A stretch of DNA of 64,000 nucleotides. It comes from Crambe crambe. Taxonomy: Eukaryota > Porifera > Demospongiae > Poecilosclerida > Crambeidae. The notes beneath the pieces were generated by a model. The model had not been told where the DNA came from. It worked only from the letters and a program-made list of their open reading frames with translations, and made no database searches. The number at the start of each line of letters is the position of its first letter. The first letter of the stretch is position 1. The translations under genes and the position numbers were made by a program. The stretch is from contig OZ004596.1 of the NCBI GenBank assembly GCA_963924555.1, positions 4,226,139 to 4,290,138 on the forward strand, in the 5' to 3' direction. Shown one piece after another: positions 40,101 to 55,100 of the stretch.

Positions 40101-43100
40101 TATCAGTGATGAAGCCAAGATGTTCACTCAGCCACTCCTTGTCTGCCAGCACAAGTTGTGAATTCTTGATCTCTTCTCGAAGTCGTGAGCGCACGGTAGA
40201 CAGAATGACAATACCATATTCATCTCCTAAGGAATTTTGATCATTAGCAGTATGGCAGTAGTAACACTATAATATATATAGCATACTAACCTTGGCTCTC
40301 GGTAATGGATGCTACTTTCAATTGTGAAAGTGTTCCTGTCAATTTCTTTACCATCTGTATAATTTTATTCTTCTGTGCAGAATAAGGAGTCAGGACAGCA
40401 ATTTGATCTATTGGTACTTGGTGTTTCCAATGGAGAACTCGAACAATCTCAATCTGCAAGAGTTTATTACTGTTATACACATAATATATTACTTAATTTT
40501 ACTGACCACTTTTTTAGCCTCTTCCTCATTGAACTTTGAATCAACACCAATGCTGGCATCTTTACTCCCTGTTGGATCCTGTCCTTCCTTTCCAACTACA
40601 TCCACAAACATGATAGGACATTCCTCCCCCTGAGGCCAAAACCCCTTCAGTTTTGCTTCAGGGTTTGTACGCCTCTTTACAGAAACATCTGTTTTCAATT
40701 CACCCTTATAGAACTGCTTAGATGGAAAAGCACATATTTCTTCATGCTAAAATTAAAAGAAGCAATAAGTTACAATACATTAAAATATCAAGATATTACC
40801 ATTCTGTATTGGGTTTTTAAAGTGAAAATATATTCCTCTTCCTTATAATTCTTTGCATATCTTTTGAACAGGGAGGTAGAGAGACCACATTTTCTGGCCT
40901 TCCAATAAACAATCACTGGTTGGAGTTGCATGTGGTCCCCAATTAGGATTGCATGCTTACAGAGGCTAATGGGAACCATGGCTTCAGGTTCAGAAGCCAT
41001 CCCACATTCATCAATAATGCACTGATGGGGGGAGAGATTATTTCTCACTCGATTGCCTGCAGCTTCAATGCAGGTACAGAATATTATATCAAACTTTTCC
41101 TGTGAGAAAACTTTTTTCTCAGCTTCACTTAGTGCTTGTCTGTATCTTTTGCACAGGATTCCATTGGCAATTTTACCATCCTTGCTCATTGCTTTGATAT
41201 TTTCTTCATACTCTCTGAGAATTACAAATTCTCTTTCACTTCTATTGGGTTGTCGTATCATATGATGCAAGGCATATTGTTCTGCCCATTTAGGGCAGTG
41301 AGTGTCATCAGATTCTTGTTCAGCCGGATCTCCTTCGCAGGATTGTTTCTCTTTTTTGTATTTGGGGAGTGGATAATCATAACTTTTCCTTTCAAAGACT
41401 CTGCTGTAAATCCTCAAAATCTTTAATTTTGAGGATTTATCATTCTTTAGTAATTGATGAAATTTTTCTGGAAGGAATTAAGAGATGAACAGGTATGTAT
41501 GATGTTATAGCTTACAATACATCTCATACCGAAAACAACATCAACAGATTTGTTTGAAGGTCCACAGTAGAGCACACATCTGTTGCCATCAGATACCTCT
41601 TTATTCAGCTTGGCCAGCACATATGCTATGTGTGTTCCAATTACACTTTTTCCCGTACCTTTAATCAATAATCATAAGCATGCAGTGTCTGATGCAATTA
41701 TTGTTACATGTACCTGGTGGTCCCTGGATCAACTGAAATGGCTTTTCTAGTGCTTTACCCACAGCTTCCTCCTGCCACACATTCAAATGCTGTAAATTAG
41801 AGGTCTCATCACCCCACTCAGATATAGATGTAGCAGCAATGTGCTTAGAAAATTCATTAGTAGAGTCTATACACATAGAAAACAATATAGCTAATTATGC
41901 TTATAGACTTGTAGATGTAATCATTTCTATCAACCTTTCATTTTGGAATGATTCACTGCAACATTATTGGCCAGTGTGAATAGCGAGTCCTTAAGTGACA
42001 ACAATACTCTTAACACTTTCCTACAAAGCAATAAACAATAATTAATACTTATTGCACACTCCTGCGGAGGCGGAAAATAGAGCCTGGTACCCACTGTTTG
42101 CGCATGTGCCAAAAATTCCCGCCTATTACACTTTATGACGGTGTGTGATGTCACAACATGTAACTACGTGTATGAGCATGTGCTATAAGATACCAAGAAA
42201 TGAAATTCTCTAGCTCTGGAGAAGAGAAGACAAGTGTGAAATACTGTTAACTATCTATGTGTTGACAATCCTTATTACTCTGTATTGTGTGGTTAATTCT
42301 GTACTGTGTGGTTAAATCATCTGTTTGTGGTTTTTCTTAAACGTATTCATCTGTGGATTTACTCCCGGTCAATTCAGTCTCTGTTTTTTGACTCATTTTA
42401 GTCTCTTAGTCTCTGTCATTTTGGTCTCGGTTGAAATAGTCTATATTACAGTTATTACTCGCTACGTTACAACAAGACTGGCACTTTTAAAACTATTCAT
42501 AGTGGCAAGAATATCTTTATCCATAAGCCGCTCTCCCTTAAATCCAGAGGAGATGATCACAGCCTCAGCTCTGCACTATTCCCCAACGAATAAACGAATG
42601 GAGAGAATTGCTTGCTGCTGCTCCTTGTTCAGTACTAGGTGGGATTGTCCCAGCCGAGATAGGGCGTAAAACAAACACCGTCCGCGAAGAACTGGTGAAC
42701 TAGGGCTAGTCTGCTGCAGTGCTGATTCAGCAATATTGCGTCATGCGTCACGGAAGATTACTGAGAGATTACAATCCCCCCAACTATGGGGGAAAATTGG
42801 CACATGCGCAAACAGTGGGTACCAGGCTCTTTTGTCTGCCTCCGCAAAATTAGAGCCTGGGGACGAGGCTAACTCCTGTGTTGAATATCATGATTTATTT
42901 GGGAATATTTCACGAGGCCGTAGGCCGAGTGAAATATGCCCAACCAAGGGTAGTAATAAATCTGATATTCAACAACGGAGTGTGCAATAAGCATTTTATT
43001 ATATATATAAGTGGATTCTACAGTTGATTCCAGCCAGGCGGCTACATATGCTCGTGTAGGAAGTTGTAATGTGAACCTGTAATACTTACCACGAAGAGCC

Positions 43101-46100
43101 TATCACCTACAGACAACTAAGATAAGCCAACGCACTTTGACAAACCGCTGTAGAATTCAATTAAGCTTGCCTATCATCTTCAGAAATGTCGGCCAAAAAC
43201 GTTGCATAGACAAAGGCGTTAAATAATGCCATTGAATATCATGAATTATTCAACGGTAATGGACCAATCAGACCACGTATATATAATAATAATAGTTATT
43301 GCATAACCATGATACTTACCTGTAGGAATAATTTAGTATGATAATCTGCACTTCACAGGTGGACTTCTCAGCTTCCACAACACACTTCATACTTTCAGAT
43401 ACTTGACAGTTAGCTGTGCCCACAGGCTTCATGAGAATGGTTACTTCATCTGGTATATCATCAATAATACGATGGACCACAAAGTGGAAGACAGCTTTCA
43501 CTGGGTGACAGGGGTCAGTCCCATACCTCACGCACACAAGTGTACCTATGTTCACTTTGAAAAACTCATGACACTGATCACTGAAATCTTTTGGGAATGC
43601 CATCTCCACATAGTCATTTGGAACATAGTAGTATGGTTTTTCGAAACACTCTTCTGGGATAATTAACTTAGGCCACTTTAAGTAGACATCACGAATGATC
43701 ACAGGATGTGACTCCTTTATTGATTGCTCAGCTGCCTCTGCGAGAAGTACTGTCTTCCATAAGTCAACATACTCTTGAATACTGACATATTCTGCTTTGG
43801 AAGCTTGCTTTAAGTTGGGATCAGAGAAGCACTCTGCTGGGTGGGAGTTGTGTTGGACACAAATACGTAGGAGAGGTGAAAGTTCCACCAACTGGATGGC
43901 AGGAGAGATCAGTGGTTCTCTCATGGACTTAGTCAGCCAAACCTTGAGCATGCTGGAAGTTTCTAAAGATACTTTAATACTGCAATCCAGGAAGAGGTAC
44001 TTCTTCTGTGGTTTTATGAAACCAGCTGAATAGGAAGAAGGCCAGTGAGGTAGGTCTGGTAAAAATTGCCCAATTCTGTCCATTTTTTCTTCAGTAGGAT
44101 TCTTTACAAACTGAAGTGCCTCTTCCCAGTTACTTGGAGAAATTTCTACAACCAGATTTTGTTGGGAAGCTTTAAAATACTCGATATCTAATGATGGAAC
44201 TGATTCCAAGCATTGTCCACAAAAAGCTTTTATATTTGAATCTGCAAAGCCAGAAGAATTAATATTCATAAATAGAGAAGGTGACTTCAAAATTGATGCA
44301 GCAAGATCATCATTCTTTAAAGACGTCACATGTATTCTCCACAAGTATAGCTGAGAATCAGGCTGGTCATCTGCTACTTTTTCTGGGATGAGGTTATTAA
44401 ATCTCAGTTTTCTTGCACTGATGGGTAATTGCTTGAGCTCAAATTGAGGAAATGCCAGTTGTATTGTTCCTTTTAGAGACTGACTGATGAAACAGGAGTA
44501 CACTTCACTATAGGACACAAGTTTAAAAGCAAGCTTTATGCTTTTCATCTCCTGTTCAAATTTGGAAGCACTACTAATTTTTCTGTTCATAAAAGTGCAA
44601 AGTTTAGTGTGCTCTTCATGCTCCAATTTGCTTTCAACTTCGGGATCTTGTTTTGATTCTTTCAATATCATTCGTTGTACTTCAATATCTACATATCGCC
44701 GCAAAGGAGATGTGAAGTGTGTATACTTATCTAAGCATAAGTTGTCATGGTGATACACAGATGCATTATTTTTATCTTCCTTTGTGCAATGATACTCAGC
44801 ATGTGATAAAATAGAGTGTAATTTTGAACTAGCAGCAGCTAGTTGTGGATAAAACTGGTCAGTAGAGAGCAGGCTGGTGAGAAGAACTAGGTTTCGATCA
44901 GACAAAGCTTTATGGATCTTCTCAAGAGTGTCAACAGGAATTTTAAAAGGAACACCAGCAGAGGGCCTTTTCACACCTGAAGTTTGCAGGTAGTGGGAAA
45001 GGTATAAGGAATGAAGCATAACATTCTTGTTTTCCTCCACATATTTTCTTATCTCATCAATGTTGGGAGATAGTTGTGTCTTTAAGATGGCTGCATTCGG
45101 GAAGAAAGAGTGGATATTTTTGGCTGCTTCACTATTAGCCCATATCATAAGCTCTTCTACCAGCAAATGAGACTGCCAACAGAGGGACTCTTCATAGTCA
45201 TTACATTTATACACAAATGCTGCATCTGACTTGAGCCTTCTATGACGCATAACACGGGTGATGTCATAAAGCAACTTCATTGCTTCATGGAGAGGAAGAT
45301 TTTCCTTGTCGTGATTAAATATCCTGTTAGAATCAATATATTCTGTGGGAATTTTGCCATCCAGTAGGTCTTGAGCATCTTCATAAGTCAACTGAATGGC
45401 TGACTTGATTTGTGATGCTTCAATTTGAATATTACTCAACTCAAGTGATGTAGGAGCTTGGCGGTCAATTGTGACTGTGCAGGTAACAGATATGACATCC
45501 CTTATTTTTCCAGGAGTGAGAGAGAGGCAAGATCTTGTTTCGTATGGCAGCATGTGCATAACCTTACCTTGCTCTCCACCATAAACAGAAATGCCACTAC
45601 TTCTAGCAATTTTATCAGGCTCATTGCTATGCATTACATCAATATGCTTAGCTGCATTCACTACATGCACACCTAACTGGAATTCTTCAAGTTGACTTTC
45701 ATCCCTAATTTTGACTATAGAAAGAGCATCATCAAGGTTTTGTGCTTCTTTACTGTCAATAGTAAAGGCTTGATTGTAAAAGTTTAAAGTTTTGTCTCTT
45801 TTTACTTCCTTGGCATCACCCTCACTTATGGACTCATCTTCATTATATTCAACAGCATATTCAAGCTTTAGCAAACGCTCTGCATTGAATGGAGTGTACC
45901 CTTTAGGGTATGCACCTATGACAATGCCAAGAGGGCTACGATACTTCTTCCCCCACTTCACTAAGGAGACGAGAAAGACCATCTCACGAGCAACATACAA
46001 AGGGATGAGTTGCTTAATTTGGGGCAAAGAATTATCTACCTCAAGGGAGTTAGGATCAAATACAACAACATCACCACATTTTAGATCACTTTTGATCCTT

Positions 46101-49100
46101 TCTTTGTTTATCCCATCCTTTCTTTTCGATAAGCGAGGCAGATTAATCATGTTTGGGTTCTTGTTATCAGTAGGGTGGAACACTATAGGGTTGGTATGTG
46201 ATACTGTGCATACCAACCGAATCTCGCTGTCTCGTTCAGCAGTTAAAATGCGCCCATAATGCTTATCCTGAGGGCTATCACGAAGTATACCCACCGTCAC
46301 TCGATCACCATCAAAAGCTCCTTTTCTATTGTCAATGCCTTGTATCTTCACATTTTTTTTGCTACTGTCAATTGGAATAGCTTCTACTTCACGTATGGAT
46401 TCTATCTTTAGAACACAGTCATAAAATTCTATATATTCAGCATCATCAAGTAAAGCTTCTTCTACTTTGTCTTCATCACTTTCCTCCTTCAAACTCCAAG
46501 AAAGATGAGCTCCTGGAGTAGTCATTAGAGTGAGCTTTGTTTTTTTATTTTCATGCAAGTTTTCAAACACTTTCTTGTATGCTTCAATTATACTGTCCAT
46601 TTTTTTCGATTTATTTTTTATACTGCCAATCTTTTTCGATTCAGAATATATAAGTTGCAATAGCTTACTGGGTTTAAAATCTCCAAGTGATTTTAAATTT
46701 CTCAGCTGTTCAGAGTAGGCAAATGTCTTGCACTCAATGCACTGTTTGATGTAAGGTGTCCAGCATTGAGCATTTTTTTGATATTTCATCATCATGTGCT
46801 TCTCCATCTTGAGTAGCAGGAATGGGTTGCCAACAGCAACCACTAGTGATCGAGACCTGGTGATGGCAGTATTAAAGATATAGTGATCAGACACACTCTT
46901 GGTTTGGTCGATAGATTCTCCATCCTTAGAAGTTTTTTCAGATGAAGAAAGAAATATTGCTCTGAACTCCTCACCTGTACAGTAAGTCAATGATATACTA
47001 TGCTTGGGTATCATAACAGGACTTTACCTTGAATCATATATGCTGGGAGTATTCTTATATCCTTTAAGTTCCTTATCTTTGTAACTTTCCTTCTGATAAT
47101 AGAGCACTGCAGAACATGAAAGCAACATGATCATGGAATAAAATTCAACAATTCATTAGCTAAACTACCTGATCAGCTGAAGGAGATATGATACAGAATG
47201 TTTTAAGATCCTTTTTACCCCAGTGTTTAGGCCAACTGTTGCAATACTTCTGCACTTCCTTTATTAAAACATCTGCTTCCACTTCATTGGTCCCAGGTGT
47301 TGGCTTGTTGTCATCTGACACATCGGAGCATACAAAATTGAGGGGGAAAGGTGAAAGATGATGGGCTTCATCCTCTGGCACTTTACATAGCACTGTAGAC
47401 TCATAATACAGACTGGATGGTAGCATCAGAATCCCACTATGGCAACGATAGTTGGTGAGCAGAGTAACTGAATGAGTACTAGATAGAGGCACTTTGCTAT
47501 AAAGGTCATGTAATCTCTCCAAGAGTGATATTCCCAAGCCATTATTTTGAGCCTTATCTCCTAGCACCAATAAACGAGGACCAACCTGCATATTATAAAC
47601 ATCGAAATAATAGTCCATAATGTCTAGAGTGGTCAAATTAAAAGTATACCTGACAATGATCACCAGCAATAACAATTCGTGTATACTCCCCAGCAAAGCA
47701 GAGAGGTCCAACAGTTTCAGGTTCTCTAGTTTGAGCTCCTTCATCAATCAGAATATCAGTGAAGAAATTCACTGGTGTCTTGTGTAGAAGAGAAGGTGCA
47801 GTACTTAGAGTGGTGATGACTAATCGCTCATTTTGCAACTGCTTGATTTCATGCTTCTTTTTGTAATACTTTATATACTTATGATTTGGAGGGTGATAGA
47901 ATCCACTAGGAGTTACACGGATGAAAGAGATAGGCCATTGCTTACTTTCATCACTTTTCATTTTACCAAAATATTCCACAAAAGTATCAGCTGATGCTTG
48001 ATGATGAGCACAGATTAAGACTCGACTATTTTTTTTCCTCAATATGTCATAAGCAGCTCTAGCAAGTAAGCGTGTCTTACCTGTACCAAAAGGTCCAGCA
48101 ATAAGCATTGGGGTGCTGGCATGAGGGTGATTCAAAATTGTATTCAAAGCTTTTAATTGTATAAAATCCAATTCCAAGAAAGGATAAAGTGGCTTGGGAC
48201 TAGAGTAGGCTTGATCTGATTCAATAAACCTATTCTCACAAGGAACTAACTTCTCCACTACTATCTTTGGAAGTTTATTTATGAAGGAGTGAAGCAATTG
48301 AAAATAGAAATACTTTAATTCAAATTCTACTTGTCCCTGAAACTCGAATGCTGTTCTCTGAAACTTCATGCATGATATCTTCAACTTTTGAGTTTCACTC
48401 TCAGTGAAACCAACTGTAATGGCATTAAAGTTGGCACCGTGTGGAATATAAGCATGGACATTGTGTGCATGCACAAAAGATCCATCATCTAAAATAATGA
48501 ATGATCCTTGACTTGCTTGCTTAGCATTACTCAAATTCTCCCCATCATCAGACGTGATGTATCCAAAACGCACATACTTTTCCTCATCTTCATATTGAGT
48601 ACCATCAGGAACAAAGTTGCGAGGATAAATATGGATATCATAAACACCATTATACCTACAAGAAAAGTGATGATATGATGATATTTATGGATGATAATAG
48701 TGTATACATACCTTTCTGCTAACTGTCGAGCATGTTCTTCTTCCTCGTGGCAAAGTAAGTGGTGAAATTTTTCTTTGTAGTTTTCTACTGTTAATTTTTT
48801 CTTCAAAATAGCATCATTCAACCTATTCTTGTACTTTTCATATTCTGTAGAATACTTAATAGGAGCTGGTCCATGGACATGTAAGTTCTCTTTTTTTTTC
48901 CTTGTTTTCTCTTCTTCTTTGATAATTTTAACTTCTTTCTTTGTTTTTTTAGAAGCATCTTCTAATGACTATAAAATCAATTGCAATTTTTAGGTGAACA
49001 TATAAACCTGAATCATAACTTACAGGGTACTCATGAGATGTTTTACTCTCAGTAATGGAGGTGTCTTGTGCTAGTGATTATAACAAAATAGTGAACTCAA

Positions 49101-52100
49101 TGAAGTCATAAGTTATTATAACTCACATTGGGCTCTTTGAGTCACCACAGGTATACCAGAAGTAGCATGCATAGCAGCCGGGAGTCTCATGACAGGTCTA
49201 CCAGAAGCAGCATGCATAGCAGGGGGTCTCACGACAGGTCTACCAGAAGCAGCATGCATAGCAGGGGGTCTCACGACAGGTCTACCAGAAGCAGCATACA
49301 TAGCAGGGGGTCTCATGACAGGTCTACCAGAAGCAGCATGGTTGATAAGTCTACCAGAAGTAGTAGGGGATCTCACGATAGCTGCATTATGTTGACCAGA
49401 AGACATTCTGCTCTGTGATGGCTTAGTTGCATTAGACAATACAGTTGAAGTTGTGTTTGCTGCTGATGATGACCTGGGTAAATATTTAGAATGTTGCTCT
49501 CTTCACCCCACATAAATGTAGGTTTCAAACTTACTTTACTTTTGTTGAACTTCTAATTGGAATCCTCTGACAACCATTGGAGATACTGTCCAATAATTCC
49601 CTCATGTAACTGTATTTATCAAATGGACTGAGCATGAAATCATCAGGGATTATAAAAGTCTTATTTTCCAAACATGTCTTCAAGTAAGTGCTCCAACACT
49701 TTCCCTTCTCGTCATATGTCCTGACCATGTGCTTTTCAATACCCAAGAGAGCAGCTGGGCAGCCAACTACCACTACTAAGGACTTGGCACGTGTCAGGAC
49801 AGTGTTGAAGACATATGGATCACAGGGACTTTTGGTAGGGTTGATTGTGTTGCCAGTTTCATCAACTGGTTCTGTAGTGCTCATGAACAATGCTTGAAAT
49901 TCCTGCCCTACATTATTAATTTTAATGAAAAATATATAATTTTTATTTTAAATCATACCTTGAATTTTGTAAGTTGTTAGCATACGAATAGTTTGTAATT
50001 TCTGAAACCTCTCACGTGCTATACGTCTTGTGTGAACAAGCTACATGTAAACAATATACTTATATGCATGGAGTTATTATAATTAAACCAAATCACCTGA
50101 GTCTGTGAAGCTGTCACCAAGCATGCTTTGGATAAATCTCTTGCACCCCAGTTATCAGGCCAGGAATGCACTACAAGTTTCTCTGCTAGTCTTAGGATAA
50201 GTTGTGCTTCCACCACATTGTCTGCTGTAGGACCAAGGCTTGAGCAGACAAAGAGCAATGGAAATACAGCATCAGGGTGATAGTGAGGTTTCTGAGGACA
50301 AAATTTGACTTTATTTTCATAAAAGAGCTGGTTTGGAATTTTCATAATGTCTGGATGGCAACGATAATTAATACTGAGGGAAGCCATATGGCTTAATGCT
50401 TGATCACCACATTCTTTATACAAGATTTGAAGTCTCTCTAAGAGCGAATGCTTAAAACCATTCTCACGAGCTTCTTCTCCTAATACTAGCAGTGATGGTC
50501 CCACCTACAATCAGAATATATAAAATAGCTGTGTATTTTAATTATAGCTAGTTTTAACTAACTTGATTTGAGTCTCCTGCAATTACTATCTTAGTACCAG
50601 GAGCAGCTAGGCAGAGTGGTGTTATATTTTCAGGTTCTCTGGTTTGAGAGCCTTCATCCAGAAGAATGTGAGTGAAAAACCCAACCTTATACACAGAGGA
50701 GAGAGATGCTGCAGTGAGAAACGTAGTCACCACAATAAAATATCCTGGAGAGTTCCAGTGATTAAAGCTCCCTTTTCTTTTGTAGTACCATTGAAATTTT
50801 GAGTTTCTGATATTATACAAGCTTGAAGTTAGTCGAATAAGACTAACATTCCATGGATTATGCTTATCTGTAGTCATTGGACCAAAGTATTCCTCGATGT
50901 AATGATCAGCTGAAGACTGATGGTGAGCACAAATTAGAACCCTCACAGGTTTTTGGCAGTTTCTTCCTTGCTCAACAAGAAAACGCGTAGCAATGGCAAG
51001 CAGTCGTGTTTTACCTGTGCCAAATGATCCATCCACAATGACTGGAGGTGACCTTGGATCACTAGAAAGAATTTTGTATAGAGCTTGAAGTTGATCATTC
51101 TGTAAATCATGTGGTATCTGTGATAATAATTTATCCACATGTTGAATAGAATCAATTGAAAAAGGCAGGAAATCTTGAGATGATGGCATTATCCTAGCTA
51201 TGGTCTCTGGTCTAATATTGTTTATAGCTCTTATCAAACCATTGAAGTAGGAATGCTTAACCTCAAACTCGATGGTCAAATTTTTCAGAATTTGTTCGCC
51301 TTTTGGTAAAGGTCTAGAAATAATTTCTGATAACTTCCCTTCATCTTCGTCCTTAATAGCAATATACATCTTCTCATCAGAGTGGTTGTAATTTTCCTGG
51401 AGTATCTCTACTGCTACTTCATATTTTTTCTCTCCCCTTCTTGTGACTATAAATGCTCCTTCACTAGACTGAGTAACATAAGCTATTTGGTCTGCACTGA
51501 GATTTGAAAAATACCCATAACGCATGTGGTAGCTACTTTGAGATCGTATCCATTTTGGCTTAGATCCAAATAAAAGTAAGTCACATTCCTGATCACACCT
51601 GGAAGAACAGTCATTAGTCAGTAACAATGTGATATATATCTCAATGGCTAAAAACATCACAAATAAATATACTCACCAAATATACACACCTACTAGCTAT
51701 GCTAAATATAGTACCCACAAATAACTAATAGTGACCTTAAGGCAGAACCAGTAGGTACGTACTTATAATTAATTAACATACTTTTTCCTGAGTTGGTCAA
51801 TATGTGTCTTCTCTTCCCAACAAATAAGATTATAAAACTTCTTCTTATAGTTGAATTTAGTAAGCTTCTCTTCAATAGTTACTAAATTCAATACTTTTTT
51901 AATTCGTTTTCCAAATTGTTCGGGATACCTTTCAGTCTGTATTGGGGGGACATGAATAGGTAGTGTTGTTTGGACAAGATTTAGAGAAGGATGAGCCATT
52001 AGTAGGTATGGTTGAAAAGGTTGCTGTTGAGCAATGCCTGGAATCTGCATACAATTTGCATGAAACTATATAAAAATCAGTCGTAGCAGTTTGATCTCAT

Positions 52101-55100
52101 ACTGTAGTTTTCAGAGGCTTAAAAGTTTGAAGTATCAAGGGTAGCTGATTCTATTACCTGCCCATTGACTAACCACACCTTTCACTTCCTTAACTACTAT
52201 ACTTATAATTGTATACAATGAGCCTTCTTTTCCACCAATAATGATTCAGAAATATAGATATGGTCATCACATAAGACCTAAGACTTGTGGATTTAGTAAG
52301 AAATTGGCTAGATGAATCAGTATTTGATGCTGAATGATGCGTAATGATGACATCATCTTGAAGTGCTTTGTGGTAAACATTACAGCTTCCTCCTAGCTAC
52401 ATACTTTGTGGTAAACATTACAGCTTCCTCCTAGCTACATACTTTGTGGTAAACATTACAGCTTCCTCCTAGCTATATATGCATGCAGCTGTCAATGAAA
52501 TTTTTAACCTCAACAGCTATTTTCATCAAACTTGCTTGCTCACTTTCCTAGTTATGTAGATTATTATAATTATAATAAACTTGTTGTATTATAACAAATT
52601 TGTTAGAAGGTCAGCTCACCTGTTTTTCAGCTGCCTGACTTGATACTGTACTGGGTGTATGTCCTGAGAATCAAAAGAAACACACCATATCAAGAGTCAA
52701 TAGCTAATATAGTACCAGACTACCAGTAACTTCAAAGCTGAAACATAACCAGCTAACAAGAAGTCATTATGACACATGTTCCTACAATATCATAATAAAC
52801 TTAATTCTTGAAAAAAAGCTACTGTATGGTTATATGACACTGTCCACTAGCTGTGATCGCTTCCTTGTTATTGCAGGTAATCACATTCATGGCACTACAA
52901 AATTAATATCATTACTTACCACGCTTGGGCTCTCTGATACCTCCGATGGATAAAATTTCATTATCTTTCTTGACATAAATTTTCAATACACCCATTTGCA
53001 TTAATTCCTCATTTTGTTTGCCAGTTAGGTGAAAAGTCATGTTAATTTCATGAAGAGTTATATAAATCAGTTCAATGCAGCCCTCTTCAATATCAAGAAG
53101 ACGTACTTTGGTCTGTAACATGTCTGATAACTTTCTATTGAGCCGTTTTATATCCTCCATTTTAACATCAAAGACCTCATCAAGTTTGACATGCAGACGC
53201 TTTTTTTGTGATACCTCAGCATTGAAACTATCAGCAGGCACTTCACAAAGCCTCCGTTCACAATAATGCTTGAAATCCAATTCATAATTGTTAAACTCCT
53301 GTTGCAAATCTTCACTGCAAAAACCCTTGATTAAAGCATGCAACAGCTCAAAATCGAAAAATGACCAATATCCACTTAATTTAATCAATGCCTCAGAGAG
53401 ATCGGTAACATTTTCAAGATTTTCAGATGTGATATGATTTGGATTATATTTATTAATCAATAAAAATTTCACATCCTTCACATCAGTGTTTTGGGATTTT
53501 AATGAAACATATGCTTTAGTTGCCAAAATACAAAATTTTTCTTTTATTTTTTCACTCTCTGTTATCAATTGTGATATGAAGTCATCTTTTTCTTCTTCTG
53601 TTAAATTTTCCGTTTTCAGAAATGGGAATCTTGGTATGATAGCTAAAGAATATGGATACGTTAAGTAAAGCCACTAAAGAATGGTGGCAAGTGAAGAAAG
53701 ATCACTGGTTGCCATATCATTTTTGTAGGGCTAATGAAAAATTATAGGTAACTATAGTTACTAGTTATAGGTAACTATAGTTATTGTAAATAAAGATTTA
53801 GTATAACATGAATTTAGGCTATCTGACCTTTAGATCCAATCTCAAGTTGAGAGGGAACAATGAGAGAAGCATGTTGAGGACTAGACTGAGATTCAACAAC
53901 TGGAAGCAGAGTAGAAAATTAAATTAGCCTCATTACCCATTAGTTTTGCACCTACAACAGTGAAACCTCCAAACAAAAATACCAAAATTGTTTAATCACT
54001 ACAATGAGGTGAACTGCTAGATATAGAGGGAGTCTAACAACATGAAAGACAACAGCCATGATGTGCATGTGAAAACCAGGTTGTCAGCATATCGACCATG
54101 TCAGTCTGTATTCCTGAGAAAAGATATGAATCCAAGGTGCCTCGTACTTATCAGAATTGTCTTATTGTCTATTATTTAGGGTGCTAACGTTTACATTGGT
54201 GGTTAATTGCAGCGAGTGAGCGAGCTGACTCTCAGGTCATGACTCATTGAAATTATAAATATATATCTAGGTCTACACTCCAAAATGCCCCAGGCGTTAT
54301 GCATGCAGCTGCCTGCCACTTACATAACTCAACAGCAAAGCACTACCAGCTCAACATTTCTATAGCCTTTTGGGCAGCAGGCACATAAGCGGCTTGTAAG
54401 CACTAGGCTTATCTAAATGCTTTGAGGTAAGCATTACAGTTTTCTATGTATGCAGTTGCCTGCCACTTACATATGAAAGCACAAATGAATAGCTATCAGC
54501 ACAAAAGCCTATAGGAATATAGGAATATATATGCCCATAGGAATACTTGCTCGCTCGCTCGCTGTGACTCAAATGTTGTAACATTGCCCTAGTATAAACT
54601 TTATAAAACTAACCATTTTTATGTCTCAGGGCAATACGTTCAGCCTCTGCTCGGTTATTTCCTCCAACAGGATTGAAGACAGCTTGAACTAGAGCTTTCC
54701 ATGTTGGGCGTCCATACCTAGAGGTATCATAGTTTTTATGCAGCCATTCCATTATCACTTTCTCCATAGCCTGTGTTGAACTCAAATTTTGCCGACGAAT
54801 CCCATCTAGTACATTTGACCTCAAATGCAGCCTCCCACCTATTTCAGCAGAACGTGCTGAAACATTCTTCAGTTCTTCCATAATATCATCTCGATCATCC
54901 TCAACTATAATAAGTTATATAGTTAAGTAAATGGCTTGTGAGGGATGGAATGATTCAATAAATTATACTTACCTAAGAGGATGGTGCTCACACCAGTACC
55001 TGCAGAGAATAAGGAAATACACTGACAGGAGGGAGTGCATGGGTATAGATCTGCACAGAGTGGCAAAGCTATCAGATTATGATATAATTCAGTGAGCGAG

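Noticed and set aside
49128-49418. Regular direct repeats resembling a CRISPR array
   Set aside because: Units are contiguous 42-bp copies without unique spacers, in a eukaryotic exon, and translate in frame. It is a coding minisatellite.
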